Shown here: positions 47,390-59,179 of the stretch, one piece after another
How positions within the stretch are numbered: the first letter of the stretch is position 1
Layout of the letters: each line of letters starts with the position of its first letter
Origin: Selaginella moellendorffii
Taxonomy: Eukaryota > Streptophyta > Lycopodiopsida > Selaginellales > Selaginellaceae
Assembly: GCF_000143415.4 (NCBI RefSeq)
Contig: NW_003314268.1
Location: 1,658,672-1,722,671, forward strand
Direction of reading: 5' to 3'
DNA: 64,000 nucleotides
Notes under the pieces: model-generated
What the model was told of the DNA's origin: nothing
Seen by the model: only the letters and a program-made list of their open reading frames with translations
Databases searched by the model: none
Made by a program: the position numbers and the translations under genes

Positions 47390-48007
47390 TGTAGCACATG
47401 TGATCATGGGATGAGATTTAGATATATTATCACTGTGGATCCTTGGAACCTTGGGGGATAAATAGGGATAAAATAGCCACTAAGGGCTCTCTCATAAAGC
47501 AATTGCCCCTTTTCCAAATGGTTTAAGAGGAGAGAGATAAGGTGTGTTATATGTGGTATCGGAGCAAATGGCATGGGTTTGATTCCCATTGACTAGTGGC
47601 TACTTAAAAATATAATATACCCTTAAGTAAGGTATATTCCTACCTCTAAATTTGAAATCGTACGTATTGGGCATCCATGTGTACGTCTTTCCTCTTGTGT
47701 GGAGTATTTATGGATGAAGGTATCTACCGTAGGACTGCGGTACAGGTGGATGACTAATTGTCTCACATGGAATAACTGGTCTACACAATAGAAGAATTAG
47801 AAGATTCAGTGTGGAAATGAAGGTTTCTCTAAAGAGGGGGGGTGAGTGTAGCACATATGATTATAGGATGAGATTTAGATATATTGTCACTGTGGATTCT
47901 TAGAACTTTAAAGGATAAATAGGGATAAAATAGCCACTAAGGGCTCTCTCATCAAACAATTACCCCTTTTCCAATTGGCTTAAGGGAAAGAGGTAGAATG
48001 TGCTACA
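47390..48007 (+). mobile_element. TRIM: 618-bp miniature LTR retrotransposon
   Basis: Two 161-bp direct repeats (47390-47550 and 47847-48007) start TGTAGCACAT; the second ends GTGCTACA. TGGTATCGGAGC, a primer site for initiator-Met tRNA, is at 47554-47565. A purine tract AAAGAGGGGGGG sits just before the second repeat. Nothing coding lies between. This is the full plan of a terminal-repeat retrotransposon in miniature. No matching 5-bp flanks were found (TCCAA against TTTAG), and the repeats differ at many sites, so it is old. Confidence 0.85.
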
Positions 48008-48379
48008 TTTAGTATGATATCAATAAAGACTTGAAGAGATTGAAAAAGAAGAGCTTTAACATCAATGTTGCTACTAAAGAGGAGAAAAAAATCAAGCAAA
48101 AAGATATAACAAAAATGACAAAGCTAATCAACATCTCGCATTTGGATTTTAGGGAGAATGGTTTGATGCTGTCACAAGCTTCAATACAAAAGATCCACAA
48201 TATGAATAGTGTATATTTGAGAAGCTGCACATAATAGTTTTGGCGCTAATTCCAAATTCGTACAAGCTAGCAGTGTTCAAGAAGTTAAAACAACTAGTAA
48301 ATTATCTAAAGTTTTCCACGCTTCAATCTTAACTATTACTAAGTTGAGTTTGGTGGAGGAAAAGGTGATGAACATCAAG
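48008..48379. other. Degenerate AT-rich DNA beyond the TRIM
   Basis: A Lys-rich 67-codon frame (48031-48234) resembles decayed Copia gag in tone only; I cannot support a call. Confidence 0.35.
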
Positions 48380-48399
48380 GTGGTGGAAAAAGCGATTGG

Positions 48400-49147
48400 G
48401 TATTGTCAAGAATCCCTCAATTCTTGTCACATTCCTGACTCTCGCCGGATTCTTGACCTGTAGACCATATTCCTGACTCTCGAGACACTTCCCTATTCCT
48501 GACTCTTTGATTTCCCATACGATTCCTGAGTCTCAAACCACATTCTTGATGATGATGTGGCGCCTTCTCGACCTCAGCTATATTTAGGCCTTCCTCGATC
48601 TAAGAGTGGTGGAGCTTCATCAACCTATAGTATATATAGGTTAGCCTTGTTCCATTTCTCCACAATAGAGGTTTAAAGCCTTTTCTTCATTTCCACTAAC
48701 TTTTCTCTTTGTCTTTTGCATTTTCTAGTCTTGATCTTGTTGGGGGTCTTGATAGTTTGATTCATATTGTGTTTTTTGCTTTTGCTTTAGCTCGTTTTGA
48801 TTGTTTGACTGCCTTTGCTTTTTTCCCCCCTTTTTCTTTCTTCTTTGCCAATGGAGTCTCCAAGCCATCCTGATTTCTTTGCCGAAGTCCTTGCAAAAAT
48901 CCAATCTGAGAATACCAAGCTGAAGGCAACCCTTCTTCACATGCAACATGAGCTTGCTTCACTTTAGGCTCAAGGATCAAGCAGAGTTCCTGAACCGAAG
49001 GTGAGCTTCCCGGTGAAGTTCTAAGGCAAGCGTTTGAAGCTTCATGGATTCCTGAACTAGATGGAGTTAATCTTCACACTTCAACATCGGTGGTACCCCA
49101 CTCTTGAGTCTCGAGTCAGCGTGATCGAGATGCTGCTTGAAGGTGTA
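48400..49147 (+). mobile_element. Ty3/Gypsy chromovirus, 5' part with Gag start
   Basis: Repeats of ATTCCTGACTCTC (48425-48540) followed by a TATA-like region (near 48630-48645) and leader look like the end of an LTR. An ATG at 48851 opens a Gag with VSFPVKF, HGFLN, and YPTLESRVSVIEMLLEG, the usual Gypsy Gag order, with two stops. It is cut at 49147 by the LARD-like LTR. Integrase and chromodomain of a Gypsy element resume at 53338. Confidence 0.7.
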
Positions 49148-52100
49148 TGTAAGCGACTAAATTTTCCATTCTACTTTAGTCACTTAACCACACCTTTGAC
49201 CACTTGGAGAAGTCTCATTCACAATCTCCTTAAGTCCAATTCAGGACTTGGGACTTGCTAGCCCCAAGGATGGCATCCATGCCACTCATCCCTTGCACTT
49301 AGTCCAAGTGCTCCATGTGTCCAGTCCCAAGACCGATACCCAAAGGTACCACTGACATATCGGCCCGTTACACTAAGGCCATGCCCATTCACCTTTGCCG
49401 CACTGGTTGTCCAATACCACTTGCATCACAATCCCGTCTCTCCAAGACTAGGCCATCTGTCCACAAGTGGTCAACCTAGATCCACTCCTTAGCATCCTTA
49501 GGATGCCTACAGACATGGGGAATAGCCTTCCCCAATATCCCTTTGTCAGTTCCTACCAAGTCCCTTTTCTATCTATGGCCATGTTCACTGACACTGCCAC
49601 TAGATCAAGGCCCACAGGCCTGACCACTAAGTGCCATGGTCCTCTGGGACTTCCTCACTATATGACTATATCCTTAGTCACTACACTAGAGGACCGCTCC
49701 TCCTCCTTTCCCCATGTGGGACTCCGGGACAACATTTCGGAATACCGTGGGCCTATGTGAGCCCTGTGGGTACTCTCCCCACCTTCTGCCTTTAGGTGCT
49801 CTAGCCATGGGCTTAGAGCGAGGTTCTGTTAAGCCATATCTGGTATCCAAGTAGGTAGTGCCACCCACACTTGGACTGGGAGCATCGGCCAGTCGATCTC
49901 CCGGGAGAACTAGAGCTGGCTCTTGAATACTTCACCAAGCTACCCTGTGAAGCTATCCTCTTAGTCTGGAGGAGAATGACCGAAGGAAAGGTGTAAAGCC
50001 AAAATCAAGTAGTAAGGGGATAGAACCGAACTGTAGGAATCGAAGGGCATGACCAAAGTTGGTTATGCCAGCTGGGAGTGGAGAATCAAGTGGGGGCTCG
50101 AGGATGTTGTTGCTAACAATTTTGATGCCATGGAGAGTCTAAAATATAGAATTGTCCATGTTAGACTATATGGCAACTAGAAAGCTTGCGAAAAGGGAGG
50201 CTTAGGCAAGCTAAGGGATAGAGTCCCTTCAAGGTTCCCAAAAACGATTCTAGGTAGCTTAGTACCTAGAAAGGCCAAAGTGTAAATGGTTCACAGAACG
50301 CGCAAAACCAAAGTGGCGCAACAAAAGCATGGTATTGAAGCTTGTCAGGAGGCAAGGCTATCAAGGTTAGGAAAGTAGTTCCCAAGTGTTCAAAGAGAGG
50401 GCTTTGAATGAAAGTCGATGGTCAAAGACTTTCACGCTTATGGAGGAACCATGTTATGGTGGTCGAAGGACTTGCCAAGCGAGATTGGCAAGTCAGGGGA
50501 TCAAATACCCTAGTTGGAGGTGATAACTTCATAAAGGGGGGCCATGGGGCCAAGCGTGGAGGAGTCCATACATGATCACAGACGTGTCAAGTGAGAGGAC
50601 TTGGCAATGTGGAGGAACTAGGTTCCTAAACTGTGATTTATAGCGCGCTTTAAGTATAAGTTGGTGCACCGGCGTGGGGAGTCACGCCAGGCATCTAGGG
50701 TGATGCCGTCTGTAGATACATATACGGAGGTTGGGTTCGAGTCCCGACCCTCTAGTGTTTGGGTTCGAGTCCCAAATCACTAGGGCGTGGTGATGGTTTG
50801 GAATATGAGGACACTCATTTTTCGGTGGTCATGGACTCTTAGTGAGGAGACTGGTTTGGGCACACTGCCAAGCGAGGGATGCCTCGGAGTCGTGATGCAC
50901 GGTTAGATTGCTTAGAGTGAAAGCTCGGCATATCTAACTTGAACACTTTGGTGCAAAGGGCACCAAGGACGTGGTGAATGAGATGGGGACACCCAGTCTC
51001 AGTTGCTATGGATCCTTGGCTGGAAGGGCTGGCTTGGGCATACCACCAAGTGTGGGGGATGCCCCCGGGGTCATAGTCAACAATTTAAAAGGGTCTAGAA
51101 GACGTAGTTCCTATTGGTAGACCTATTAAGGGGTCAAGATGAGATCACCAGGTGATCTTGTGGCTAAACAAAGACAAGGTCTTTGTTTGGGTTAAAGAAT
51201 ATGATTCCCAGTTCAAAGTGTTGATTTGAACTATTGATAATGGTGTGGCTTGGTCGAGGTGACCAAGTGGGAAGGACACCTAAAGGGAAATCAATTGTGC
51301 CAATACGATGGTATAGTAAGTCCAAGAAAGTAGTCTCGGGGAGAGACCCATGAGAGGGTCACAATGTTGAGTCGTGGAAGGGGCCCATAACAGAAGTTGC
51401 TAAAGAGACGTACTAGGGGTGAGCACCCTCTGGACTTAGCGAAGTGGAGCTTTGCCATGGAACCAAAAGAATACCTCAAGGAGGGAAGTAGTGATCCTGT
51501 GTTGCTTGATGCAAAAATCAATGGATAAGAGCAAAAGACTAGTGGCCAAGTTTGGGCCATGGAATTTAATGGGAGGAATCCAAATGGCAAGGTTAGCCAA
51601 GGAACACTAATGTGTTTGATACTAACGGATTGCGGGAAAGGAAGTGGATTTCCAAGGATAGATTCCCAAGTGCTCCAATTTGGCAAGTAAAAGCTCCAAG
51701 TGAGGAGCGGCAAAGTAGCCAAAGGATAGGGCTATGGACAGCACTGGCACAAATGATGATAATTGGAATGTAATGCCAAGGGTAGCACAAAATAGAAAAG
51801 AGGATGATGGTGCCCTCAAGTAGAGAACTTCCTAGGATAGGGAAGTGGACTTGCACAATATGCACAATGCAAGGTGTTGGAGACACCTAGGCAATTGACT
51901 TCAAGAAGTCAAAAGTAAACGTTCCAAAGTGCAAAGGTTATATCGATGGAAACTGAAACTACTCGAGAAGTAGCAGGATTGAGATATAGACGGTGTCTCT
52001 AACAGGTTTAACGAGAACTAAACCAATAAAAGTAGAAAACCACTACAAGTGGTCCAATCAGTCTCTAAGTTGGAGAGACTATCCTCCTTGGAAGATGGGC

Positions 52101-53337
52101 AAGGCATGGCAAACCATTGACGAATATTGGCAAGGGGCCAAGGATGGAAATGGTAATACAAGTTGGTATTACTTTATAAAATAGTTTATCGTTTGATGAG
52201 GACATCGAACTTCGTCGATGGGTGGTGGAGTTGTGAGACACAAAATCCCTAGGCCCCAAAGTGGCGCCACATGGTAGTGGCTGAAGCGAAAGCCAAACGA
52301 GTGTAACACGTTTGGAATAAAAGCTCCAACTTGGAAGGTCGAGAGCAGGAGTGGAACTCCCAACAAAGTGCTCGAGGAGCAAGCACGAGGCAACTAATAA
52401 GCAAGGCTCCAAAAAGGGACCCAAAAAGGACCCGAGGTGGAGTCCGAAATGGACCCGAGATGGAGTCTGAGATGGACCCGAGATGGAGTCTGAGATGGAC
52501 CAAGATGGAGTCCGAGATGGAGTTCGAGATGGAGTTCGAGATGGACCCAAGATGGAGTCCGAGATGGACCCGAGATGGACCGAGATGGAGTCCGAGATGG
52601 AGTCCGAAATGGACCCGAGGTGGAGTCCGAGATGGACCCGAGATAGAGTCCGAAGTCGAGACCGAGACCGAGACCGGGACCGGGACCGGGACCAAGACCG
52701 AGACCGAGGCTGAGGCTGAGACCAAGCCCAAGTCCAAGTCCGAGTCCGAGTCCAAGTCCGAGTCCGAATCCGAGTTCGAGTCCGAGTTCGAGTCCGAGTT
52801 TGAGTCTGAGAGGGTGAAAGCCCAAAGCGTTTGTCTCCCAGACCCTAGGGGGTTTGGTGAGCTCCAAAAGTATAGTAAGGGGGAGGACTGTAATGGAGCC
52901 AGTTTGGCCAGGAAAGGCCAATTTGGCCCAAGAAAGCCAGACCTAGTGTTGGGTGATGAACTGACCACTGGGAAGTCCAAGACTAGAGTGAATATGGACT
53001 GATACCATCTTAGACTCCTTCTCGGACTCCATTTTGGGTCTATCTCGAGTCCATCTCAAGTCCATCTTGGACTTCATCTTAGGTCCATCTCAGACTCCGT
53101 CTTAACACTTCCATATGTCATGTGTTGGTTCTCTTGTGTCTCTTTTTTAAAGACTCACTTATTAATCGCTTCATGCTCGTTCCTCAAACACTTCGTTAGG
53201 AGTTTCACTCCTACTCTCATCTTTTTGAGTTGAAGCTTTTAGTTTAAACATGTTATGCTCATTTGGCTTTTGCTTCAGCCACTACTACATAGCACCCTTT
53301 TGGCTCCACTTTGGGGCTTAGGGATTTGTGTCTCACA
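49148..53337 (-). mobile_element. LARD-like element with an internal 3-kb inversion
   Basis: 49148-49945 and 53003-53337 are minus-oriented parts of the family LTR. Between them, 49946-53002 is plus-oriented: internal DNA (49949-52231), a purine tract (GGGTGGTGGAG), then an LTR start (TGTGAGAC at 52232) running to 53002. The LTR sequence broken at 49945 (CAAGCTACCC) continues, in inverse, from 53002 (TCAGTCCATATTCACTC). A simple inversion of 49946-53002 explains this. The 5' LTR end, primer site and first part of the interior are deleted. No protein domain was recognised. The GGAGTCCGAGAT satellite is at 52430-52810. Confidence 0.8.
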
Positions 53338-54560
53338 GTAAAAGCTGTGACTAAAGCTAGTGGGGGCTTGTTACAAAGCCTCCCAATTTCATATCATCTG
53401 TAAAAATGTTTTATGATGGATTTCATCACAGGACTCCCCCCAAGTGAGGGGTTTGATGCAATATTTGTGGTGATGAATTGATTATCTAAAATGACATATT
53501 TCATACCTACCACAATAGAAATGGATATAGAAGGTATGGTGAAATTGTTCTTTAAACAAGTGATTTGAGTGTGGGGAAGGCCAGAAGAAATTATCTCAGA
53601 TTGAGATAAGATTTTCACTAGTAGATTCTAGATAACACTCTTAGAATAGTATCGCACCAAGTTAAAATTCAGCACAACCTATCACCCACAGACAGGTATT
53701 GGGTATTGAGAGAAATATAATGGCAATAACACTTCTTGACAGATGAACAAATAGAAAGGGTGAACAGACAAGTGGAGGGTTATTTACAATGCTATATCTT
53801 TGGAGACCAAACTAATTACGTAAATCATTTGGGACTTGCAGAAATATGCTATAATAACTTACCACATTCGAATATCCGGGTGAGTCCATAGAAAGTCATC
53901 AATAGGTGAGTTATTGAAGGTTTTATAGAACTCAGCATTGCCGAGTATCATAGAGAGTTACCCGCAATAAAGGTATTCATGGTGGAAAGACTCAACATTT
54001 GGAATCTAGTAATGGATTCCTTAAAACGGGCTTAACAGAGGCAAACCAAATACACAAACTAAAAACAAAAAGATATAGAGTTCTAACCTAGAGAGAAGGT
54101 GTGGCTAAATACCAAGAATCTAAGATTACCAAGTGGGATCAACCAAAAGTTGACCCAAAGGTAAAATGCATATATTCTTAGAAATGAACTGATCTTGAGT
54201 TTTTTAAGCAAGTTTGTAAAGCTTATGAGATTGAGGCTCAAATTGGTAAGATAGTTTACTGCCTGCAACTTCCCCGGGAGATGGGGAAAATGCATCTTGT
54301 GTTCCATGTGAACTTACTCAAGCTATACTTTGAGGACCCACTTTGTAAGAACCAAGTAAAACTTTTACTCGAAGTTATCCAAGGGGAAGAAGAATACAAT
54401 GTCAAAGCCATCTTAAATGCATGCAAGAGCAAGCGACAAAGATGTGAGGTGAAGGAGTTCCATATAAAGTGGAAAGGATTTCCAGTTTGCGAAGTAACAT
54501 GGGAACCAGAGGAGAACTTAACAAACATGTAAGATTTAGTGGAGGAATTTTTGCAAAGTA
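53338..54560 (+). mobile_element. Ty3/Gypsy chromovirus, integrase and chromodomain remnant
   Basis: Broken plus-strand frames give the integrase core (TYFIPTTIEMDIEGM; VWGRPEEIISD; KIFTSRF; KFSTTYHPQTG, 53480-53700). A short open frame (54281-54532) ends in a chromodomain: FHIKWKGFPVCEVTWEPEENL. The chromodomain places it in the chromovirus branch, whose integrases steer insertion to heterochromatin. Protease, RT and RNase H are missing between 49147 and here, apart from the LARD insertion. Many stops. Confidence 0.8.
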
Positions 54561-54599
54561 AAACTTTATGTATTTATGTAAAGTTTAATTAAAGTATCT

Positions 54600-55560
54600 A
54601 CTCATGAAATTAATTAATGTCATATGTTAGGACCCGAAGGTAAGTTAATTAGCATAGGTTTAGCTAGGTTGACCAAGTATAGAAAGTTATGCTCAAATCC
54701 CTAAGGGGATGTCAAATCCATAGATATATTTTATGGAGGTTAGGTTCAAGTCCCAACCCTCTAATAAAGCAAAATCGGGTTCAAATCCTAACCTTATACT
54801 AGAGCAAGGTGAGGTGAGAGGTATAGGGACACCAATATCTTGTTGGTATGGGCTTTTAGTCGGGAGGCTAACTTAGGGACACTCTTCGAAGATATAGTCA
54901 ACAAATTAAAGGATTAAATAAAGATATTTGATGTGGGCATTGAACTTGTTCTATGGGTGGTGGAATTATAAAGAACCAACTCCCCAAGGTGTTGTAAGCT
55001 AAATGATCTCTAAAACCATGACCAAAACAATAAATAATTTATCAGTTGAAACCAAGTTTAAAATCAAGTCCAAAACCAACTCTAAGACCAAGTTCAAGAC
55101 CAAGTCCGAGACCGAGTCTAAGATCTGAGATTGGGCAATCTTAGACTCGATTTTGGACTCGATCCCAAGCTTGATTTGGACTCTGTCTCACTTAATCTCG
55201 AACTCAGTCTTGGACGAGTCCAAATACTAATATAGGTCATGGGGTGAAAGCCTGAAGTGATCGTCCCAAGAGCGGCGGGGAGCTATAGAGGGTTCCCAAA
55301 GTATAGTAAGGATAGTGAGGTCTAGGAACCAATCTTGAAAAAACTCTCCAATAGTGCTTCCAAACTGACTTGAGGTTGGGATTAAGGGTTTGGGGCCTTG
55401 AGTGGGAGTGAGCACAGACTTGGGTGGTGCCAGAAAGGCCACCTAAAGAAGTGCTCAAGAACAACTCCTATTCTTAGAAAGGAAATTGATTATAGTGCTT
55501 CCGACTCATGTGAAGTAGTGCTCCACTTGAGTACCATATAGCTTATTAGTCCTCACTCCT
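54600..55560 (+). mobile_element. Decayed LARD-like internal end and LTR start
   Basis: 54640-54967 resembles 50650-51080 and 52190-52231, including the TTCAAGTCCCAACCCTCTA hairpin region and GGGTGGTGGAATT before the LTR. From 54968 an LTR-like sequence follows with a short remnant satellite (AAGTCCAAGACC type, 55040-55200). Many C to T changes; no exact right end. Confidence 0.6.
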
Positions 55561-56289
55561 TCCTAAAGGCTTGGGCCTTCCCTTTGGGATGGAGTGGGGG
55601 AGTAAAGGTACTTATACTAGGCTATTAGGCTATGGTGTTTTCCCTTTGGGTCCCAAAGTAAAAGATACACCCAAAGCTTAGGATTTAGAAAGTCCTATGA
55701 TCAAATTTTATTGTACTAAAGGATGTTAGAAATTTGGAGGCTTGGTGTGCTTGGCTACTTATGCCTATAAAGAGTGTATCTAAACCTTGAAGCCAATCTA
55801 ATCTAGGGAGGGGGATACTTGATTTCAGCTACTCACTACACAAGTATTAGAATTTTCCCTATCCATCCAAATAGAGAACTTTAGTAAGGGAATTTAACTA
55901 AAACCAAAGTAGTAATGGTCAGATAGACAAGGTAAATTGGCAAATTAGAAAGGAAAAATTGTGACTTATAATGTTAAATGCTTAAATATACGTTCATTGC
56001 TATAATTTAGAGTAAAAAAACTTTGTGGTCATGATTTATATGTTAAGATTTTAATATCTAAGCCTTGTCAGGAGAAAGTAAGCTCATCTATGGTAAACTT
56101 ACAACCCTACATAATTTAATTATATTTGATTTTTTTTACTATTGCACTACATAGTTGAAAACTATATAATTTTACTTGCTATCTCTTCCATTCCATTTTG
56201 CTTGTAAGTCCAAGATCTTTGTGCCAAACCTCCCCTTCATTATATTGAGCCTTTACTTTATTATGCTAAACCTTCACTTGGATGCAAGG
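55561..56289. other. Spacer, nothing recognised
   Basis: No coding frame, RNA gene or repeat that I can identify. Confidence 0.5.
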
Positions 56290-56720
56290 TATAATGTATG
56301 TGATTATAGGATAAGATTTAAATATACTATCATCGTGAATTCTTAGAACCTTAGGGGATAAATGGGGGTAAAATAACCATTAAAGGCATTTTTATTAGGA
56401 AATTACTCTTTTTTCCAATTGGATTAAAAGAAGAGAGATAAGTGCGTTACATATGGTATCGAAGTAAATGGCATTAGTTTGATTAGTGGCTATTTAAAAT
56501 ATAATTCTACCTCTAAATTTGAAATCATACGTATTAGGCATCTTATAAAAAGAATTATATAAATAATAATGGTGGATGGCCCAGTGCCATTTGCTCTAAT
56601 TCCCATTAATTAGTGGCTATTTAAAACATAATCCTACCCCTAAATTTGAAATCATATGTATTAGACATCTTATAAAAACAATTATATAAATAATAATGGT
56701 GAATTGCCTAGTAGCTTTGT
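56290..56720 (+). mobile_element. Second, decayed TRIM copy with an internal duplication
   Basis: It resembles 47395-47670: GATTATAGGATAAGATTTAAATATA, then TATGGTATCGAAG where the primer site was, then GATTAGTGGCTATTTAAA. A segment of about 125 bp (about 56485-56580) repeats at about 56605-56705. The second LTR is not found. Confidence 0.65.
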
Positions 56721-58690
56721 TGCTTTATATTCATGTGTTGCTTAAAGCATCACAATGAAGTCATATAAAATCTGCATTTTAAAAGAAAAAAAACCCATAA
56801 ATATGTGCTTTTGATATGATCACTCACATACTATACTCGTTGCCATGTGGAAGACAAAAGCTTGCTTCAATCACGAGAGACAATGCTATGTACACAAGAA
56901 AAACAAAGTCACTACAACTCACAATTCGCAAACAAAGAATTGATTGCTGCTTACATAGAATGTGTGTTTTGGAGAAAGAATGATGTTTACAATTGATCCT
57001 TACCCTTCTACTCCTTAAAACTTGCATGTGCATGAGAAAATGTGATGGCTAAATCAAGAAATAAAAACTACATTACTACAACACCCATGGTTGAGATGCC
57101 ATAAGAAAAAACTTATGCTTGTTACTAGCCTATGATTGATCCTCATTAATGCCAATCAATCTTACCACCAGTCAAGTCAATCTTCACCCTTGAGCTCTTA
57201 CACACATGATAATGCACTACAACACCTATGCTCATGAGAGAAAACCTTGCACTAGTGCTGCCTGCAATCAATGACACTTACCAAAACTCTAGCCACACTT
57301 GCTATGCTCTCGAAAGAGAAGCCAAGAGCCTGCAAGAGAAGGCAGTAAGCAAGAAAAAGGTGGCAAGTAAGAAATGAGTGCCAAGGCAACCAAGAAACTA
57401 GCTAGGCATGCCAAAATGAATGAGAGATATGTATGGCAATGTCAAGAAGCCTCACAATTGTGCAGGCAACCCAATGCCCAAGATGAGAAATATCATAAAT
57501 CTGTACAACAGATGTCACTCTCACAGCATTTTCACTTTTACCCTTCTTGATATAGCTGTCCAATGTGGCATTTGTCTTCTCTTCTGGCACCATATGTTTA
57601 ACACATGGCATGATGATGTGGCAGGATCCATGAGAACCCATCAAAATCATATACCACTTTCCAATCTCTACAACAATTGAAATTTGATAGGAGTATGTTT
57701 GCAAACTTTGTAAATAGCAACAACAAAAAATTGTATGGACTCTTCTTCTAGATTCAGGCTTATAGCATCACTTTTTAGTTAATTAATATAATTAATAATC
57801 AATATATAGAGTCTCTAATTGATATGGTGTATAGGCTTGAAATAATAATTAATATATTAATAAAGGACATAGTTAATATAACCCAGACCCAAATAATGAG
57901 TTAAAATTTTAATTGTTTTTCTACGTGAAGAGCACTAGAAGCATAAGATCAGAAGCCTTTTCCTTTGCCTCAATCCAAAATGTTTTGTTGTGGAAATGAT
58001 GCTATAAAAGTCTTTTCGTTTTTTATAGAAAACAAATTTAACACTTATTTTATATATAAATCATTTGTATCCGCAAGCAAACTTATAGACTTCTAAGTAG
58101 CAGTGATTTATCCATGGCTCAGATCTATTATCCTATTTTTTGAGCAGCCCAAACTTAAAAACCAGCCTCAACCTGACGAATTCTTGCCCATGAAAGAAGC
58201 ACGCTAGCACGATTGGACAGCAGGTTTTGGGCAAAAGAATGGACGTTCCATTGGATGACAGTGGAAACCAGCCTCTTTCCTTTTCTGTGTCAGAACTGTG
58301 CCGTGGGAACTTTGCATACACTGGATAAAATTTGAGGCAATCGAGAGGCAGTTTAGCTACCACCATTACTCGAATGTGCTCTGCAATCAGACATGCAGTG
58401 ATATCTGCATGTAAGAGAGGAAAACGTACAGTCGCTGCCTGTGCTCCCATCCTATGGACGCTTAGCTTGTTGGACATTGCAAAATAGCTTGAGGTCCCCA
58501 GCCAAGAGAGCCAGCAGCATCTCTCGGTACAAAAAACAGCACTTTGATCCTGCCAGGGAGCAGAGAACGCTGCTAGAAGGCAGTTATACATGAGCTTCGG
58601 AAAAAACTTTCGTGTTCTCCCTAGATCACGTACATGCTCATAGCAGCTTTTCAGTCTCTACATGTATATAATTCGTGCTTCCTTTCACAT
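56721..58690. other. Long spacer, nothing convincing
   Basis: AT-rich to 58100, then more balanced. A 152-codon minus-strand frame (58591-58133) is Cys- and Leu-rich but matches nothing I know, and lies in a stretch full of pseudogene debris. I leave it as unassigned. No tRNA or rRNA was seen. Confidence 0.45.
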
Positions 58691-58699
58691 TTTCTGAAA

Positions 58700-59125
58700 A
58701 AACTAGTCCGAGACAAAGTCCGTGAGACCCGAGGCCGCGGCAGTGTATGGAGATGCCAGATAAATCTGCACTTCTTTGTGGCCCATGCGTCCAGGAAAGT
58801 TGCGATTCGTGGTTGAAACACACACCTGGAGTTTCTCTAAGCTAAGAGGACAAAGGGAGAACTTAAAGAACATTACCTTGGGCTCATTCATTCAAGCATA
58901 GGTCTCTTTGGGACCCCCCAAGCATGCGGCACACGAGGGAGAAGTGGGACTGTCGCATCCAGCCTCCTCGAAGATCTGTGCACACGTTTTTCCGTCTGCC
59001 TCGGGGAGTGGCATTGCGTACAAGTCCACCCACACCTGCTGATCCATTAGTTTTGGATGAAAACGAAAAAAGAATGAATGAACCTTTTGTGTTGCCGGCA
59101 CGCGGAAGGTTGGAACCTTGACTTT
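58700..59125 (-). pseudogene. IIL1: Isopropylmalate dehydratase large subunit, C-terminal exons
   Basis: Minus-strand exons encode VPATQK, then after an intron WVDLYAMPLPEADGKTCAQ, the cluster ligands in SPSCAACLGGPKETYA, and after another intron [17 protein letters not shown]...[19 protein letters not shown]. The enzyme is the leucine-pathway isomerase of plastids and uses a 4Fe-4S cluster; the two Cys of CAAC are cluster ligands. A TGA replaces the codon after KETYA, and the frame stops after FVSD. The N-terminal exons of the same gene type lie on the opposite strand at 61507-62890, so the gene is split and inverted. Dead. Confidence 0.88.
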
Positions 59126-59179
59126 TTGGCCCTGCGGAAGTTAAACAAAGAAGGGAAATGTAAGCCGCAGGGCGAAGGT

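Noticed and set aside
50735-50756. A tRNA gene
   Set aside because: Only the T-arm is convincing; no acceptor stem, D-arm or anticodon arm could be paired.
58133-58591. 152-codon minus-strand frame
   Set aside because: No recognisable domain, no splice or neighbour support, and it sits beside pseudogene debris; kept only as an unassigned note.
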